Shown: piece by piece, positions 33,049 to 42,391 of the stretch
How the letters are laid out: each line of letters opens with the position of its first letter
Position numbering within the stretch: the first letter of the stretch is position 1
Assembly (NCBI RefSeq): GCF_022829345.1
Contig: NZ_JAKSXV010000091.1
Location: forward strand, 1-63,456
Length of the DNA stretch: 63,456 bases
From: Methylobacterium sp. J-090
GTDB taxonomy: Bacteria; Pseudomonadota; Alphaproteobacteria; Rhizobiales; Beijerinckiaceae
Reading direction: 5' to 3'
The notes under the pieces: model-generated
Told to the model about the DNA's origin: nothing
The model's database searches: none
The model's input: only the letters and a program-made list of their open reading frames with translations
Translations under genes and position numbers: made by a program

Positions 33049-34155
33049 CTACAGGGCAAGGCCAAGCTGACGTGGCTCTTCCCCTGCTCCATGTTGGAGG
33101 CCGGAAACAGAGACCCCTATCAGGCGCACGCTTCGGCGCAGGGGAAATACGTCGCGCATGAGGCCGAGGCTGATCTGTGCGAGCGATTCGCGGCTCTCCA
33201 CCGGTCGGGTGAGAGAACGCGCCCGGGTGATCTGCTCGAAGTCCGAGAATTTCACCTTCAGGGTGACGGTGCGGCCCGTGATGCCCTTGCTCGTGCAGAC
33301 CGCCCAGACTTTGTCGAGGATCGGCTGCAACCGCTCGCTGAGAACGGCGAACTCGGTCGTGTCCTCCGAGAAGGTGTTCTCCGCCCCCACCGACTTGCGG
33401 ATGCGATGTGCCCGTACCGGACGCGCGTCGATGCCCCGCGCGACGCCGTAGTAGTAGCTGCTCGAACTGCCGAAGATGGCCTGCAACTCTGCGAGCGAGC
33501 GTGCCTTGAGGTCGCCACCGGTGAGGATGCCGAGGCGCTTCATCCTGGCCTCCGTCACCGGCCCGACGCCGTGGAAGCGTCCGATGGGCAGGGCTTCGAC
33601 GAAGGCCGGTCCCATGGCCGGGGTGATGACGAACAGGGCGTCGGGCTTTTTGTAGTCGGAGGCGACCTTCGACAGGAACTTGTTGTAGGAGACGCCCGCC
33701 GAGGCCACGAGGCCGGTGCGAGCCAGGATCTCCGCCCGAATGGCGCGGGCGACCTCCGTGGCGGTAGCCAAACCCCGGAGGTTCTCGGTGACGTCGAGGT
33801 AGGCCTCATCCAAGGATACCGGCTCGATGATCGGGGTATGCTCGGCGAACACCGCCTGAATCTCGGCGGAGATCGCCTTGTAGACCTCGAAGCGCGGCTT
33901 CGCGAAAATGAGGTCAGGGCAGAGCCGACGGGCCGTGACCGCGGGCATCGCCGAGCGCACGCCGAACACCCGCGCCTCGTAGCTCGCCGCCGCGACGACG
34001 CCGCGTTCCCGTGATCCGCCGACCGCCAGGGGGCGCCCGCGCAGGGCCGGGTCATCGCGCTGCTCGACGGAGGCGTAGAACGCATCCATGTCGATGTGGA
34101 TGATTTTCCGAGCAACAGCGGCGGGTTTGGTCGTGACTGCTGACTCGCTCGGCAT
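33049..34155 (-). CDS. dinB: DNA polymerase IV (Y-family translesion polymerase)
   Basis: This 368-residue protein has the Y-family signature IIHIDMDAFYASVEQRDDPA at residue 18 with its catalytic aspartates, and EPVSLDEAYLDVTENLRGLA with the second Asp-Glu pair. The helix-hairpin-helix (GRFHGVGPVTEARMKRLGIL) and the little-finger domain (KSVGAENTFSEDT, TVTLKVKFSDFEQITRARSL) are complete. The C-terminus ends in EEPRQLGLAL, close to the beta-clamp binding QLxLF type. ATG at 34155 fits the family. It is an SOS-type polymerase allowing error-prone bypass; no LexA box was identified upstream. Confidence 0.93.
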   Translation of the reverse strand: MPSESAVTTKPAAVARKIIHIDMDAFYASVEQRDDPALRGRPLAVGGSRERGVVAAASYEARVFGVRSAMPAVTARRLCPDLIFAKPRFEVYKAISAEIQAVFAEHTPIIEPVSLDEAYLDVTENLRGLATATEVARAIRAEILARTGLVASAGVSYNKFLSKVASDYKKPDALFVITPAMGPAFVEALPIGRFHGVGPVTEARMKRLGILTGGDLKARSLAELQAIFGSSSSYYYGVARGIDARPVRAHRIRKSVGAENTFSEDTTEFAVLSERLQPILDKVWAVCTSKGITGRTVTLKVKFSDFEQITRARSLTRPVESRESLAQISLGLMRDVFPLRRSVRLIGVSVSGLQHGAGEEPRQLGLAL

Positions 34156-34290
34156 TCCAGCCCCTGAACCACCATGCGACGGGCTGCGCACCGACACGCC
34201 GCCTTGCCCTTTTCCACCAGCTGTCCTCATATAGAACATAACGCGAACTGAGACGTTTCCGGAAGCTGCCGCGAAGGGGATTTGCACATC

Positions 34291-34536
34291 ATGGCTCGCT
34301 ACCGCTTTCACGCCACCAATGGATACGCCTTCGTCCTCGACGCCGTCGGTCGGGATGTGCGTCGCCCCGAACGCCTGACGCGTCGGGCCGTCGAGGTCGC
34401 TGAAAGCGTGATGGACGAACTCGACGATCAGGAGGACTGGTCGGAGTGGAGCGTCACCGTGCACGATCTCAAGGGTCGTCGGGTGCTGGTGCAGCCCTTC
34501 GTAACGCGGGCCGGTGGCGCCTTTCACGCGGCCTGA
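34291..34536 (+). CDS. DUF6894 family small protein
   Basis: This 81-residue protein (MARYRFHATNGYAFVLDAVG, then RRAVEVAESVMDELDDQEDW and SVTVHDLKGRRVLVQPF) has the layout of DUF6894 proteins. They are abundant in Methylobacterium and Bradyrhizobium and have no known function. It is divergent from the DNA polymerase IV gene. The stop at 34536 is about 110 bp from the broken end of the IS21 remnant. Confidence 0.72.
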   Translation: MARYRFHATNGYAFVLDAVGRDVRRPERLTRRAVEVAESVMDELDDQEDWSEWSVTVHDLKGRRVLVQPFVTRAGGAFHAA

Positions 34537-34645
34537 GACCGGCGCGCGTTGGCCATGCCCGCCCCGAACACTGGCCGCACGCTGTTCTTCTTCGAAAAGC
34601 TCTCGGCGATGCGTCAGCTCCAGCGGTTCTTCCGCTCACCAGCGC

Positions 34646-35632
34646 GGTCGAGGAGACGCGCCCGGCCCGCTTCTCGCACGGCTCCAGCGGCACGGCCGGT
34701 AGGGCACGCAGGACGGCGCGATCGGCGAGCAATCGCGTCCCGATGGTCTCTGCATGCCGTCCGGCCCGGTCCTCTTGCCGCGCTCGGTAGCGTCGCTCCA
34801 GATCGGCGTTCAGCGCCTCGAAGGAGGCCGCCTCCGGGGCCGGGGTCATGAAGTTGGACCGGGCGTATTTGACCAGCCCCTCGACCTTGCCCATGTCGTT
34901 GCCCCTGCCCGCACGCTCGAACCGATCCCGGAACAGGTAATGGCTCACCAACTCGGTGAAGCCACGCGTTCGCTGACGTTGCCCGTCGCCGCAGATCTTG
35001 GCCACCGCGATCCTGGTGTTGTCGTACAGGATCAACAGCGGCACGCCCGCGAAGAAGGCGAAGGCGGCGACGTGCCCGTCGAGGAAGGCCTCGGTGGTCT
35101 CCCGCGGATACGCCTTCACGAAGCAGGCGTCGGAGTGCGGCAGGTCCATGCAGAAGAAGTGGATCTTCCGGCGCACGCCGCCGATCGTGGCCACCGCCTC
35201 GCCGAAGTCGACCTGGGCGTGACCGGGCGGGTGGGCCAGCGGCACGAAGGTCTCCTGCCCCTGCGCCCGGCAGATTCGCACGTCATCCTTCACCACCGTG
35301 TAGCCGCCAGCATAGCCGTGCTCGTCGCGCAGGGGCTCGAGGATCCGCTTGGCCGTATGCCGTTGCTTGACCATTGCGATCCGGTCCGCATCCAGGATCG
35401 CCGCGATCACCGGCAGCAGCGGCCCGAGCTTCGGCTTCTCGACCGGCTTCGAGCGTGTGTAGCCCGGCGGTAGCGAGAACCGACACATCTTGGTGATCGT
35501 CTCTCGGCTCAACCCGAACACCCGAGCCGCCTCACGCCGAGAGTTGCCGTCGATGAACACGAACTCCCGAACGGCCGCGTAGACTTCCGCGACGAACATC
35601 CTCGGCCCCTCTCGAAAGAGAAGCCTCTCCAC
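34646..35632 (-). pseudogene. istA: IS21-family transposase IstA, C-terminally truncated
   Basis: The frame begins at 35632 with an HTH (FIDGNSRREAARVFGLSRET) and runs through the DDE core (GHAQVDFGEAVATIGGVRRK, FVKAYPRETTEAFLDGHVAA, LILYDNTRIAVAKICGDGQR). NDMGKVEGLVKYARSNFMTP holds the final glutamate. Family similarity stops at about residue 329 (KRAGRVSSTALV, near 34646); beyond that the frame reads unrelated sequence. IstA is normally near 500 residues and is followed by IstB, which is absent. The short plus-strand sequence between 34537 and 34645 (MPAPNTGRTLFFFEKLSAMR) may be the 5' end of a gene cut by the insertion. Confidence 0.75.
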
Positions 35633-35694
35633 TGGCCGGCTTTTATACCGCCCGCATCAGCACTGCACCGACGCTCCAGTGGATGGTTTTGTCA

Positions 35695-35917
35695 CCGCCC
35701 TGCACAGTCGAGATCGTTGAACACAAGGAGGGACAGAAGGGCTTCGTGGTGCAGCCTAGGCAGTGGGTCAGCGAGCGGAGCTTCGGCTGGATCGCCCGCT
35801 GCCGCACGCTGGCCCGCGATCACGAAGCCAATTCGTCCTCTGCGCTCGCCTTCTTCGTCCTCGCTGCAGCCATGATCCTCGTCGGACGGATGGCCCGGGC
35901 CTTATGACACAGCGTCT
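35695..35917 (+). pseudogene. IS5-family element, 3' remnant
   Basis: The frame EGQKGFVVQPRQWVSERSFG, then WIARCRTLARDHEANSSSAL and MILVGRMARAL, matches the C-terminus of the IS5 transposase ending at 21256. It is followed by TTATGACACAGCGTC, a degraded copy of that element's right terminal repeat. The 5' part is missing and the IS21 remnant abuts it. Confidence 0.7.
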
Positions 35918-35938
35918 TGAAGGTAGTTGTCATAAGAT

Positions 35939-38179
35939 TTAAATCATAGAAAGATGTGATAGTATTCCCGCTACATCGGTGATTCCGGTGAGCTTTATGG
36001 CTTGGTCGACGGCGCTATCGAAAATGGAATCTCCCGTACTTTCTAGAACCACATAGCTATCGCCTCCGAACGAGACGACGGCTGCTTTATTAGTTCCGGC
36101 CTGGGCCGATGCTGCATCGAGCGCTTGTTTCAGGGTCTGTTGGAAGCCTAAGGTTACCTGAGGCCTCCCAGTTCCCATGCCGTTGATGACGAGCGTATCG
36201 CCACCGCCGATTGCGAAATCGTCGATCGAGATCGTCTGGCCAGTTCCCTTCGTGATGATGAACGCGTCCGCGCCGTCGTCCCCCACAAGCGTCAGTCGCT
36301 GCGCGCCGTCGGCTTGGGCGTCGACGCTGATCGAATCGTCGCCGCCGCCGCCATACACGCGCACGCGGGTGGCCGCATCCGTTCCCGTAGCCCCGACATG
36401 GATCGCATCGGCCCCACCATTGGCCATGACGAGAATCATGCCGGTGTTGGTGCCCGTGAGGGTGATGGTGTCCGCGCCGTCCGCCCGGTCAGCCTGACCG
36501 ATCCCGCCATAGATCGTCAGGGATCCGCCATTGCCGCTGGCTTGGATTTCGTCCCCGTCCTCGCCACCGAAGATCGTGAGACTGGATTCCCCCGAAGTCC
36601 CGGCATGGGTCAGGGTGATGCTGTCGCTGCCCCGTCCCCCGTAGATCGTCGCGGTGGTGGCATCCTGGAGGCCCCGGGCGGAAATGGTGTCGTTGCCGGC
36701 ATTGCCGAAGATCGTGACCGTGCCGCCGCTCCCGTCGACGATGATCGTGTCGTCGCCATCCAGGAGGTCGGCGGCCCCTTGCCCACCGAAGATGATCGTC
36801 GATGCATTGGGCCCCGTATTGATCACCGTGATCGAGTCGATCCCGCCATTGGCGGCGCTTGAGGGACCATTCTCCCCGCCGTAGACGGCAAAATGCGCGT
36901 CGCGGTTGCCGGCGTTCCCCAAGGAGATGCTGTCGCCGTCCTTGCCCCCGAAGACGGACGCGTAGGTCGCGGCGTCGAAGGCGCGTGCACCCTGGACGAT
37001 GGTGTCGGCGCCCGCATTGCCCCAGATCCCCCAGCTGCCGGTCCCGGAGAAACCGATGCTGTCGGCCCCGTCCCCCGGATCGGCTGCGCCCTGCCCGCCG
37101 TAGACCAGCGTCAACCCGGTGTTGGCAACCTGGATGGTGTCGCTTCCCGCGCCTCCGTAAACCGTCAGGATCGCGCCGGTATTTGGACCGGTCAGGGTGA
37201 TGACGTCGTTGCCGGCGCCGCCGGACGCGGTGGCGACCGCCCCCGCGGCGAACACGTCGTTGCCCTGACCGATGATGTCGTCACCGGCGCCGCCATGAAC
37301 CTCCCAGGGTACACCGCCGCCGGGCCCCGGGTTTGCCGCGACGGTGGCGCCGTAGGACCCCGGATCCCGGTTGTCGGGCGCCGACACGACATCCTGGTGA
37401 ATCGCAGCCGCGTCCGGGGCGTTCGAGTAGGCCCTGATGTAGTCGATCTCCATGGTGATCGGGACATTGGCGAGATCGGCGTTGTTGGTGCCCGATCCCT
37501 GGGTCGTAAGGTTGGCAAGCATGTACATCGAGCCATGCATGTCCGACGGCGTCGGCTTCGAACCCATGAACTGCCCATCGAAGTAGAAGCTGATGGTGTC
37601 CTTCTGCCAGTTCATGCCGTAGGTGTGAAAACCGCTGGTCTGCGAGGGATTGTTGCTGAAAACCTGCAGATCAGAATTGGGGTTCTGGTTCGGCCCCGGA
37701 TCCGTGGTGTGGATCCACCGGTATGACCCCTGGTTGTAATCACCATAATGCTCGATTACGTCGAGTTCCTGCCAGCCCGGCAGGTGGCCCGGGTTGGGGG
37801 CGGGCTTGGTCGGCAGGAGCCAGAAGGCGTCCCAGGCGCCCACTTTATCGGCGAGGTTCGCCCGCATCTCGAAATAACCGTAGGTCTGGGAGAACCCACC
37901 CTGTGTGGTGATGAGGCCAGATTCCCAACTGCCTTTGAAGCCGTAGGGCGTCTGATCGGGGATCGCCGTGATCGCGAGTGTTCCGCCCTTGACCACGAAC
38001 GGATCGTACCCGGACGCGGGATCGACGAAGGAGGAATGCCCGAACCCGATATCCGAGTTGGCATCAAACCGCCATTCGGAGCGAATATCCGCCCACGTCG
38101 TGCCGGTCCCGTTCTGCGAAATGCTGCGCGTATTGAATTCGTCGGAGAATGTCAGCTTGTAGCCGGTGAGATCAAGCAC
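35939..38179 (-). CDS. GH16 glycanase with RTX-like repeats, type I secreted (ExsH-like)
   Basis: This 746-residue protein has a GH16 catalytic domain at about 1-255 with WQELDVIEHYGDYNQ (Glu138, Asp140, Glu143, the E-x-D-x-x-E catalytic motif). Three long-period repeats begin VYGGQGAADPGDGADSI, IFGGQGAADLLDGDDTI and IYGGIGQADRADGADTI. The C-terminus SFGGDSYVVLESTGDS...QAIKLTGITDVAG matches that of the 560-residue protein at 13002, so both probably use the same exporter. No signal peptide is present. This is the layout of Sinorhizobium ExsH, a GH16 enzyme secreted by PrsDE that shortens succinoglycan. GTG at 38179 follows a GGAGG site. Confidence 0.88.
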   Translation of the reverse strand: MLDLTGYKLTFSDEFNTRSISQNGTGTTWADIRSEWRFDANSDIGFGHSSFVDPASGYDPFVVKGGTLAITAIPDQTPYGFKGSWESGLITTQGGFSQTYGYFEMRANLADKVGAWDAFWLLPTKPAPNPGHLPGWQELDVIEHYGDYNQGSYRWIHTTDPGPNQNPNSDLQVFSNNPSQTSGFHTYGMNWQKDTISFYFDGQFMGSKPTPSDMHGSMYMLANLTTQGSGTNNADLANVPITMEIDYIRAYSNAPDAAAIHQDVVSAPDNRDPGSYGATVAANPGPGGGVPWEVHGGAGDDIIGQGNDVFAAGAVATASGGAGNDVITLTGPNTGAILTVYGGAGSDTIQVANTGLTLVYGGQGAADPGDGADSIGFSGTGSWGIWGNAGADTIVQGARAFDAATYASVFGGKDGDSISLGNAGNRDAHFAVYGGENGPSSAANGGIDSITVINTGPNASTIIFGGQGAADLLDGDDTIIVDGSGGTVTIFGNAGNDTISARGLQDATTATIYGGRGSDSITLTHAGTSGESSLTIFGGEDGDEIQASGNGGSLTIYGGIGQADRADGADTITLTGTNTGMILVMANGGADAIHVGATGTDAATRVRVYGGGGDDSISVDAQADGAQRLTLVGDDGADAFIITKGTGQTISIDDFAIGGGDTLVINGMGTGRPQVTLGFQQTLKQALDAASAQAGTNKAAVVSFGGDSYVVLESTGDSIFDSAVDQAIKLTGITDVAGILSHLSMI

Positions 38180-38382
38180 GTCCGAGTCCTCCGTACACGG
38201 GGGAACCGTTGCTCGAATTCCTTGATTATCTGTGAAGCCAACGCATCGACTTCAGGAATACGGCCGATGTTTCGATCGGATGTTCGTTTCGCCATTGATT
38301 GGTCGCAGGCGCGCGGGGGACGTCAGCGCGCCCCGGCTGCAAGCCTGAAGGGCCATGGGAACGAAGGAGGCGGACGACCGAA

Positions 38383-39791
38383 TCACCCCCCCATCGCGTC
38401 CGCCGCGGCCGCCAGCCCCCAGCGAACGAGGGTTTCCGCATCCACGGCCGATGTCGCCTCGGCGTAGCAGCGCAGTTCGGGGGCGTTGCCGGATGCGCGG
38501 AAGTGGATCGTGCGGCCGTCCGCGAGCGCGATCCGGACCCCATCCTGCGTATCGACGGCGTGCGGCGTGCCGATGGGCTCCAGGAACTTCGTTCGGAAAG
38601 ACACCGTGCCAAGCCGCTCCAGCAGGGCGGTGCTGCGTTCGGCGGGACTATCGGGCAAGCCGCCCGCTTGCGGTTTCGCCCATGTTGAGGCTCGCGCCGA
38701 GGGCAGCCAGGGACATCCCGGCCCCGCGGGTGGCCGCGAGCGTCGCAAGGATGGGCAGCATCGCATCGCGGGTCGGCAGGGCCGACAGGGTGTCGCCAGC
38801 CAGGCAAAGGTCGGAGCCGAGGAGAAATCCGCCATTGGCCTCGAAGCCGACGACGGCTTTGAATCCGTCGCGCTTCGCCTGTCCCATGCCGGCGACCACG
38901 AAGGGCGATCCGACCCTGGTGCGGATGACCCGCTGGAATCCACCGGCCCGCTCGATGGCGGAGCCTGCGGTCACAGGTACGACCACGGTTTCGGCGCCGA
39001 GATACCGGGCCGTGATGAGCCCGAGCACATCCCCGCGCAGGATTCGACCGGTGGCGTCCGCGACGAGCGGACGGTCGGCGTCGCCGTCCGTCGTCACGAG
39101 GGCGTCGAAATCCCCGGAGGCCATGGTGTCGCGGATGAAGGCGATGTCCTCGTCCCGGTGGGCTTCCGTGTCGATGGGCACGAAGGGCTCGGAACGGCCG
39201 GTGGGCACGGCGTCTGCGCCGAGACACCCGTGAAGGTCGACGAGGAGGTCCCGCGCGACGGAACTCTGCTGATAGCCGGCGATCCGCAGACCGCTGAGGA
39301 GATCGGGCAGAAAGGCGTCGAGATAGCGGCGGCGAAACCGTATGGCGGCGTCGGGATCGGCCATGGCGGGCCTGTCCGGCGCCACGACGCCCACCTCAGT
39401 CAGCGCCCCGAAGGCGGAGAGGATCGCCGCCTCGTCGGCCTTCGTGATCTCGCCGTCGGGACGATAGAACTTCAGGCCGTTGCGGTCCTGCGGGATGTGG
39501 CTGCCCGTCACCATGACGGCACAGGCCCCGCGCCGCATCGCTTCGAGGGCGAGGGCCGGTGTCGGGAGGGAGCACGCAATCGATGGCCCGGAACCCCGCC
39601 GCCGCCGCCGCGCTGGCCACGGTCGCGGCGAACCCCGCGCTGCTGTCGCGCAAATCCCGCCCAATGACGATCGCCCCGTCGCCGCCGGTCGCGGCGGCGA
39701 CGGACCGAAGGAAAACGGTGGTTTAGGCGTAGCTCGGCCCCCCGACAAGATCGCTGACGAGTCCGCGCAGGCCGCTCGTGTCGAACTTCAA
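38383..39791 (-). pseudogene. manB: Phosphomannomutase/phosphoglucomutase, three lesions
   Basis: The frame begins near TTG 39791 (LKFDTSGLRGLVSDLVGGPS) after AAGGAG. It meets TAA at 39723-39725 in place of a coding triplet and continues TTVFLRSVAAATGGDGAIVI. It shifts frame near 39570 to TPALALEAMRRGACAVMVTG and SHIPQDRNGLKFYRPDGEIT, runs through the metal loop LVTTDGDADRPLVAD, and shifts again near 38670 to the C-terminal FRASGNAPELRCYAEA. The phosphoserine-loop segment GSHIP is recognisable. The enzyme would supply mannose-1-phosphate for the ManC protein at 62206, so another copy must exist if GDP-mannose is made. Confidence 0.82.
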
Positions 39792-40061
39792 ATGTTCTAT
39801 TCCGTCTCCTTAAACCGCGTTCACCTAACCACGCGGTGTGCGCAGGAAGATTGTCGCGGATTGGCCAGCTCGGTTCAGATCAGTTTCCCGAAGAGCCGAT
39901 TTTGGCCTATGCCGGGCGGCCTTAATCGGGTCCAAGATCTGCAATCCCCAGCGATCCGTAATCCCACCGGCCTCATAAACGAGCCGGGTATGCGGTCTCA
40001 GTCCGACACGGCCGAAGCCCAACCAGCCCGAGCACGGTGATAGCCGACATACCGGGTGCTT

Positions 40062-41570
40062 CTAGGATTCCCGGGTAGTCAAGCGTCGAAGCGTATAGGC
40101 CATCGCCAAAAGTTGGCGGTGTTCGAGGGCCAGCAGTACTGCAAGATACACGCCTGCGCCGGCCGTAAGCGACAGGATAGTCCGCATGAGGGAGACAGAT
40201 TGCCCGTCGATCGTCCCGAGATAGACCAGGGCGGCGAGGACGCTGGCAAGTGTCGGAACGGCAAGGCATTTCAACAGGGTCGTCGGACTTGATCCCGTGG
40301 TGAGGCCCAGTGCGACGAACATCGCGATGGCGTAGGCAACGTTCGCGGCCCCTACACCGAAGGCCACGGCGTCCACCCCGATCCACGGACCGGCGAGCAC
40401 CGCAAGCAAGCGTCCGGCGCTTAGCCCGCTCAAGGTCCAGAACATCGCTCCCCCACGGCCGTTGGCTAGGAGAATAGCACCGCACTGCCCTGCCACAGCG
40501 TTGAGCGCGTAGAACGGAAGCAGGATCTGGATCAGACCCGTGGCAGCGATCCATTTTGGCCCGAACGCGAGGGCGAATACCTGGGGCGCGGACGCGGTCA
40601 GCAGAGCCGCGGCCGGGAAAAGCACCAGGGCAAGGAGATGGGTCAGCCGCGCGTGAACCGGTTCGACCTCGCGGGGATCCTCGCGCAGGGCATGTGCGTA
40701 GAGCGCCCCCCAGAGCGGATTGCCCGCTGCCTCGCACAGGAAGCGCGGGATTTGGTTGGCGAGAGTGTAGGCGCCAAGGGCCGCCGGGCCGAAGGTCTGG
40801 CCGTAGAGCAGGTTCTCGATGGCGCGTCCGACAAACTCCGCTAGGCGGCTGCCGATGACCGATCCGCCCGTCGTCACATGGGGCCAGATCGCCGAGAACG
40901 CGAAGGCAAAGGTCGGTCGCTCGAAGGCGGCGACGTTGAAAATCACCGCCCGGACAATGAACCCGACAACATACTGGGCGGCGAGACTCCATGCGCCCGC
41001 GCCCTTCACAGCTAGAATGACCGCTACCCCGGCGCCCACGGTCGTAGAGATGAGATCCCCTGCCGAGTGGAGGACGAGGTTGCCTCGCCGCACGAGCCGC
41101 GCCGCCGGCAGGGCGGAGACCGCCATGAGCAGGAAGCTCACCGACAACAGTGCGACGATGCCCGGCAGGCGTGGTTGGTCCGAGACCGCCCCGAGTACGA
41201 AGCCGAGTCCGGTGACTATGGCGGCGATGATGCTGCAGGTCCCGAGCAACAACCAGAAGGCAGTGGACCAGACGAGCGTGGAGGCTTCGCGCTCGCGGGC
41301 AAGGGACAGTCCGATTCCGCCATCCGCCAGCACCGTGAAGAACGCCACCGTGGGCAGGGCAAGCGCGTAGAGGCCGTACTCCTCCGGTCCAAGCAGGCGT
41401 GCCATAATGGGAAGCAGTGCTAGCTGGATCCCAATCTTCGCTAGGCTGGCAAACCCGCCCGCCGCGGCGTTGAGGACGAACAGTCTTCGTCCGTCGGTTG
41501 GAAGCCGGATCCTCACCGAGCGAGCTCTGGGCCCGATGACGGTCCGGGCGGAAGCCGCTTGTCCCGCCAC
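40062..41570 (-). CDS. Polysaccharide flippase (Wzx/ExoT-like, MVF superfamily)
   Basis: This 502-residue membrane protein has about 13-14 transmembrane helices. The N-terminal AAAGGFASLAKIGIQLALLP, then IMARLLGPEEYGLYALALP, is the standard start of polysaccharide exporters, and GALGAYTLANQIPRFLCE-like helices follow. It should translocate lipid-linked repeat units across the inner membrane. The start is a GTG at 41570 that overlaps the GH16 gene by 58 bp; later starts are possible but would remove the first conserved region. It is the last gene of the minus-strand series 44762 to 40062. Confidence 0.85.
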   Translation of the reverse strand: MAGQAASARTVIGPRARSVRIRLPTDGRRLFVLNAAAGGFASLAKIGIQLALLPIMARLLGPEEYGLYALALPTVAFFTVLADGGIGLSLAREREASTLVWSTAFWLLLGTCSIIAAIVTGLGFVLGAVSDQPRLPGIVALLSVSFLLMAVSALPAARLVRRGNLVLHSAGDLISTTVGAGVAVILAVKGAGAWSLAAQYVVGFIVRAVIFNVAAFERPTFAFAFSAIWPHVTTGGSVIGSRLAEFVGRAIENLLYGQTFGPAALGAYTLANQIPRFLCEAAGNPLWGALYAHALREDPREVEPVHARLTHLLALVLFPAAALLTASAPQVFALAFGPKWIAATGLIQILLPFYALNAVAGQCGAILLANGRGGAMFWTLSGLSAGRLLAVLAGPWIGVDAVAFGVGAANVAYAIAMFVALGLTTGSSPTTLLKCLAVPTLASVLAALVYLGTIDGQSVSLMRTILSLTAGAGVYLAVLLALEHRQLLAMAYTLRRLTTRES

Positions 41571-42367
41571 ACCCGGACATAGTCGACTTTCATGACCGCC
41601 GGCGAGGCGAGGTCCTTTATCGGCCAGCCCCCGCCGAGTGCGAGGTTCAGGAGCACGTACATCGGCTGGTGATATTCCGGCTGGGTCGGCGTATCCCAGA
41701 TCTCCTCGCGATTGAGGTAAAACCGCGTCCGGTCGGGTGCGATAAGGACACCGAATGTATTGAACTTTGATGTGAAGAATCCCGGTTCTATATCAGTGAT
41801 GTGCTGAAGATTGAGCCGATCTTTTCCATTATCCCAAATATGCTGGACGGTGTGAAATCCTTTCGGGAAGGCACCGTAATACTCAAAAACATCAATCTCG
41901 ACCGAATACTTATCCTTGTTTTTGCCAATCAGCCAGAAGGCCGGCCACACGCCCGGCCCGTCTGGAAGCTGCGTCCTGATCTCAAAGTATCCGTATTGCT
42001 GCGAGAAGCCCGATTGTTTTGGACCGTCCTTGTCAACCGAGGAGAGCAGTCCCGACGACCAGCGGCCGTCTGCTCCCTTTTGAGCGGTAATGGTCAACCC
42101 GTTCGGGCCGGCTGCGAACGGACCAAGGGGCCCCGGATCGGCAAAACGCGCATCCCCGAAGTCTCCGTTCCAGGGCGTATGCGCGGTCCAGCGTGTACCG
42201 GGACCGTGGGCCGACACATCGAGATACTTAAAATCGTCCTCAAAGGTTACGACGAAGTCGGTCAGGTCGAGGGGCGCCGCACCAACGCCCGCAGCGGCAA
42301 GCATCCAGAATAGCACGGCTGTGGAAACCCGGGGGATGGTGCAAGCCAGGACTTGGGAAGCGCTCAT
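41513..42367 (-). CDS. GH16 endo-glycanase with signal peptide (ExoK-like)
   Basis: This 284-residue secreted enzyme has a Sec signal peptide (VSTAVLFWMLAAAGVGA, with probable cleavage before APLDL). The GH16 domain has YSVEIDVFEYYGAFP (Glu157, Asp159, Glu162). GFSQQYGYFEIRTQLPDGPG and the C-terminal MKVDYVRVWRDKR are family blocks. ATG at 42367 follows AGGAAAGG at good spacing, so it is preferred over the GTG at 42391. It lacks the repeats of the GH16 protein at 35939; together they mirror the ExoK (Sec-exported) and ExsH (type I exported) pair of Sinorhizobium that trims succinoglycan. Confidence 0.88.
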   Translation of the reverse strand: MSASQVLACTIPRVSTAVLFWMLAAAGVGAAPLDLTDFVVTFEDDFKYLDVSAHGPGTRWTAHTPWNGDFGDARFADPGPLGPFAAGPNGLTITAQKGADGRWSSGLLSSVDKDGPKQSGFSQQYGYFEIRTQLPDGPGVWPAFWLIGKNKDKYSVEIDVFEYYGAFPKGFHTVQHIWDNGKDRLNLQHITDIEPGFFTSKFNTFGVLIAPDRTRFYLNREEIWDTPTQPEYHQPMYVLLNLALGGGWPIKDLASPAVMKVDYVRVWRDKRLPPGPSSGPELAR

Positions 42368-42391
42368 GCGTGTACCTTTCCTCGAAGTCAC

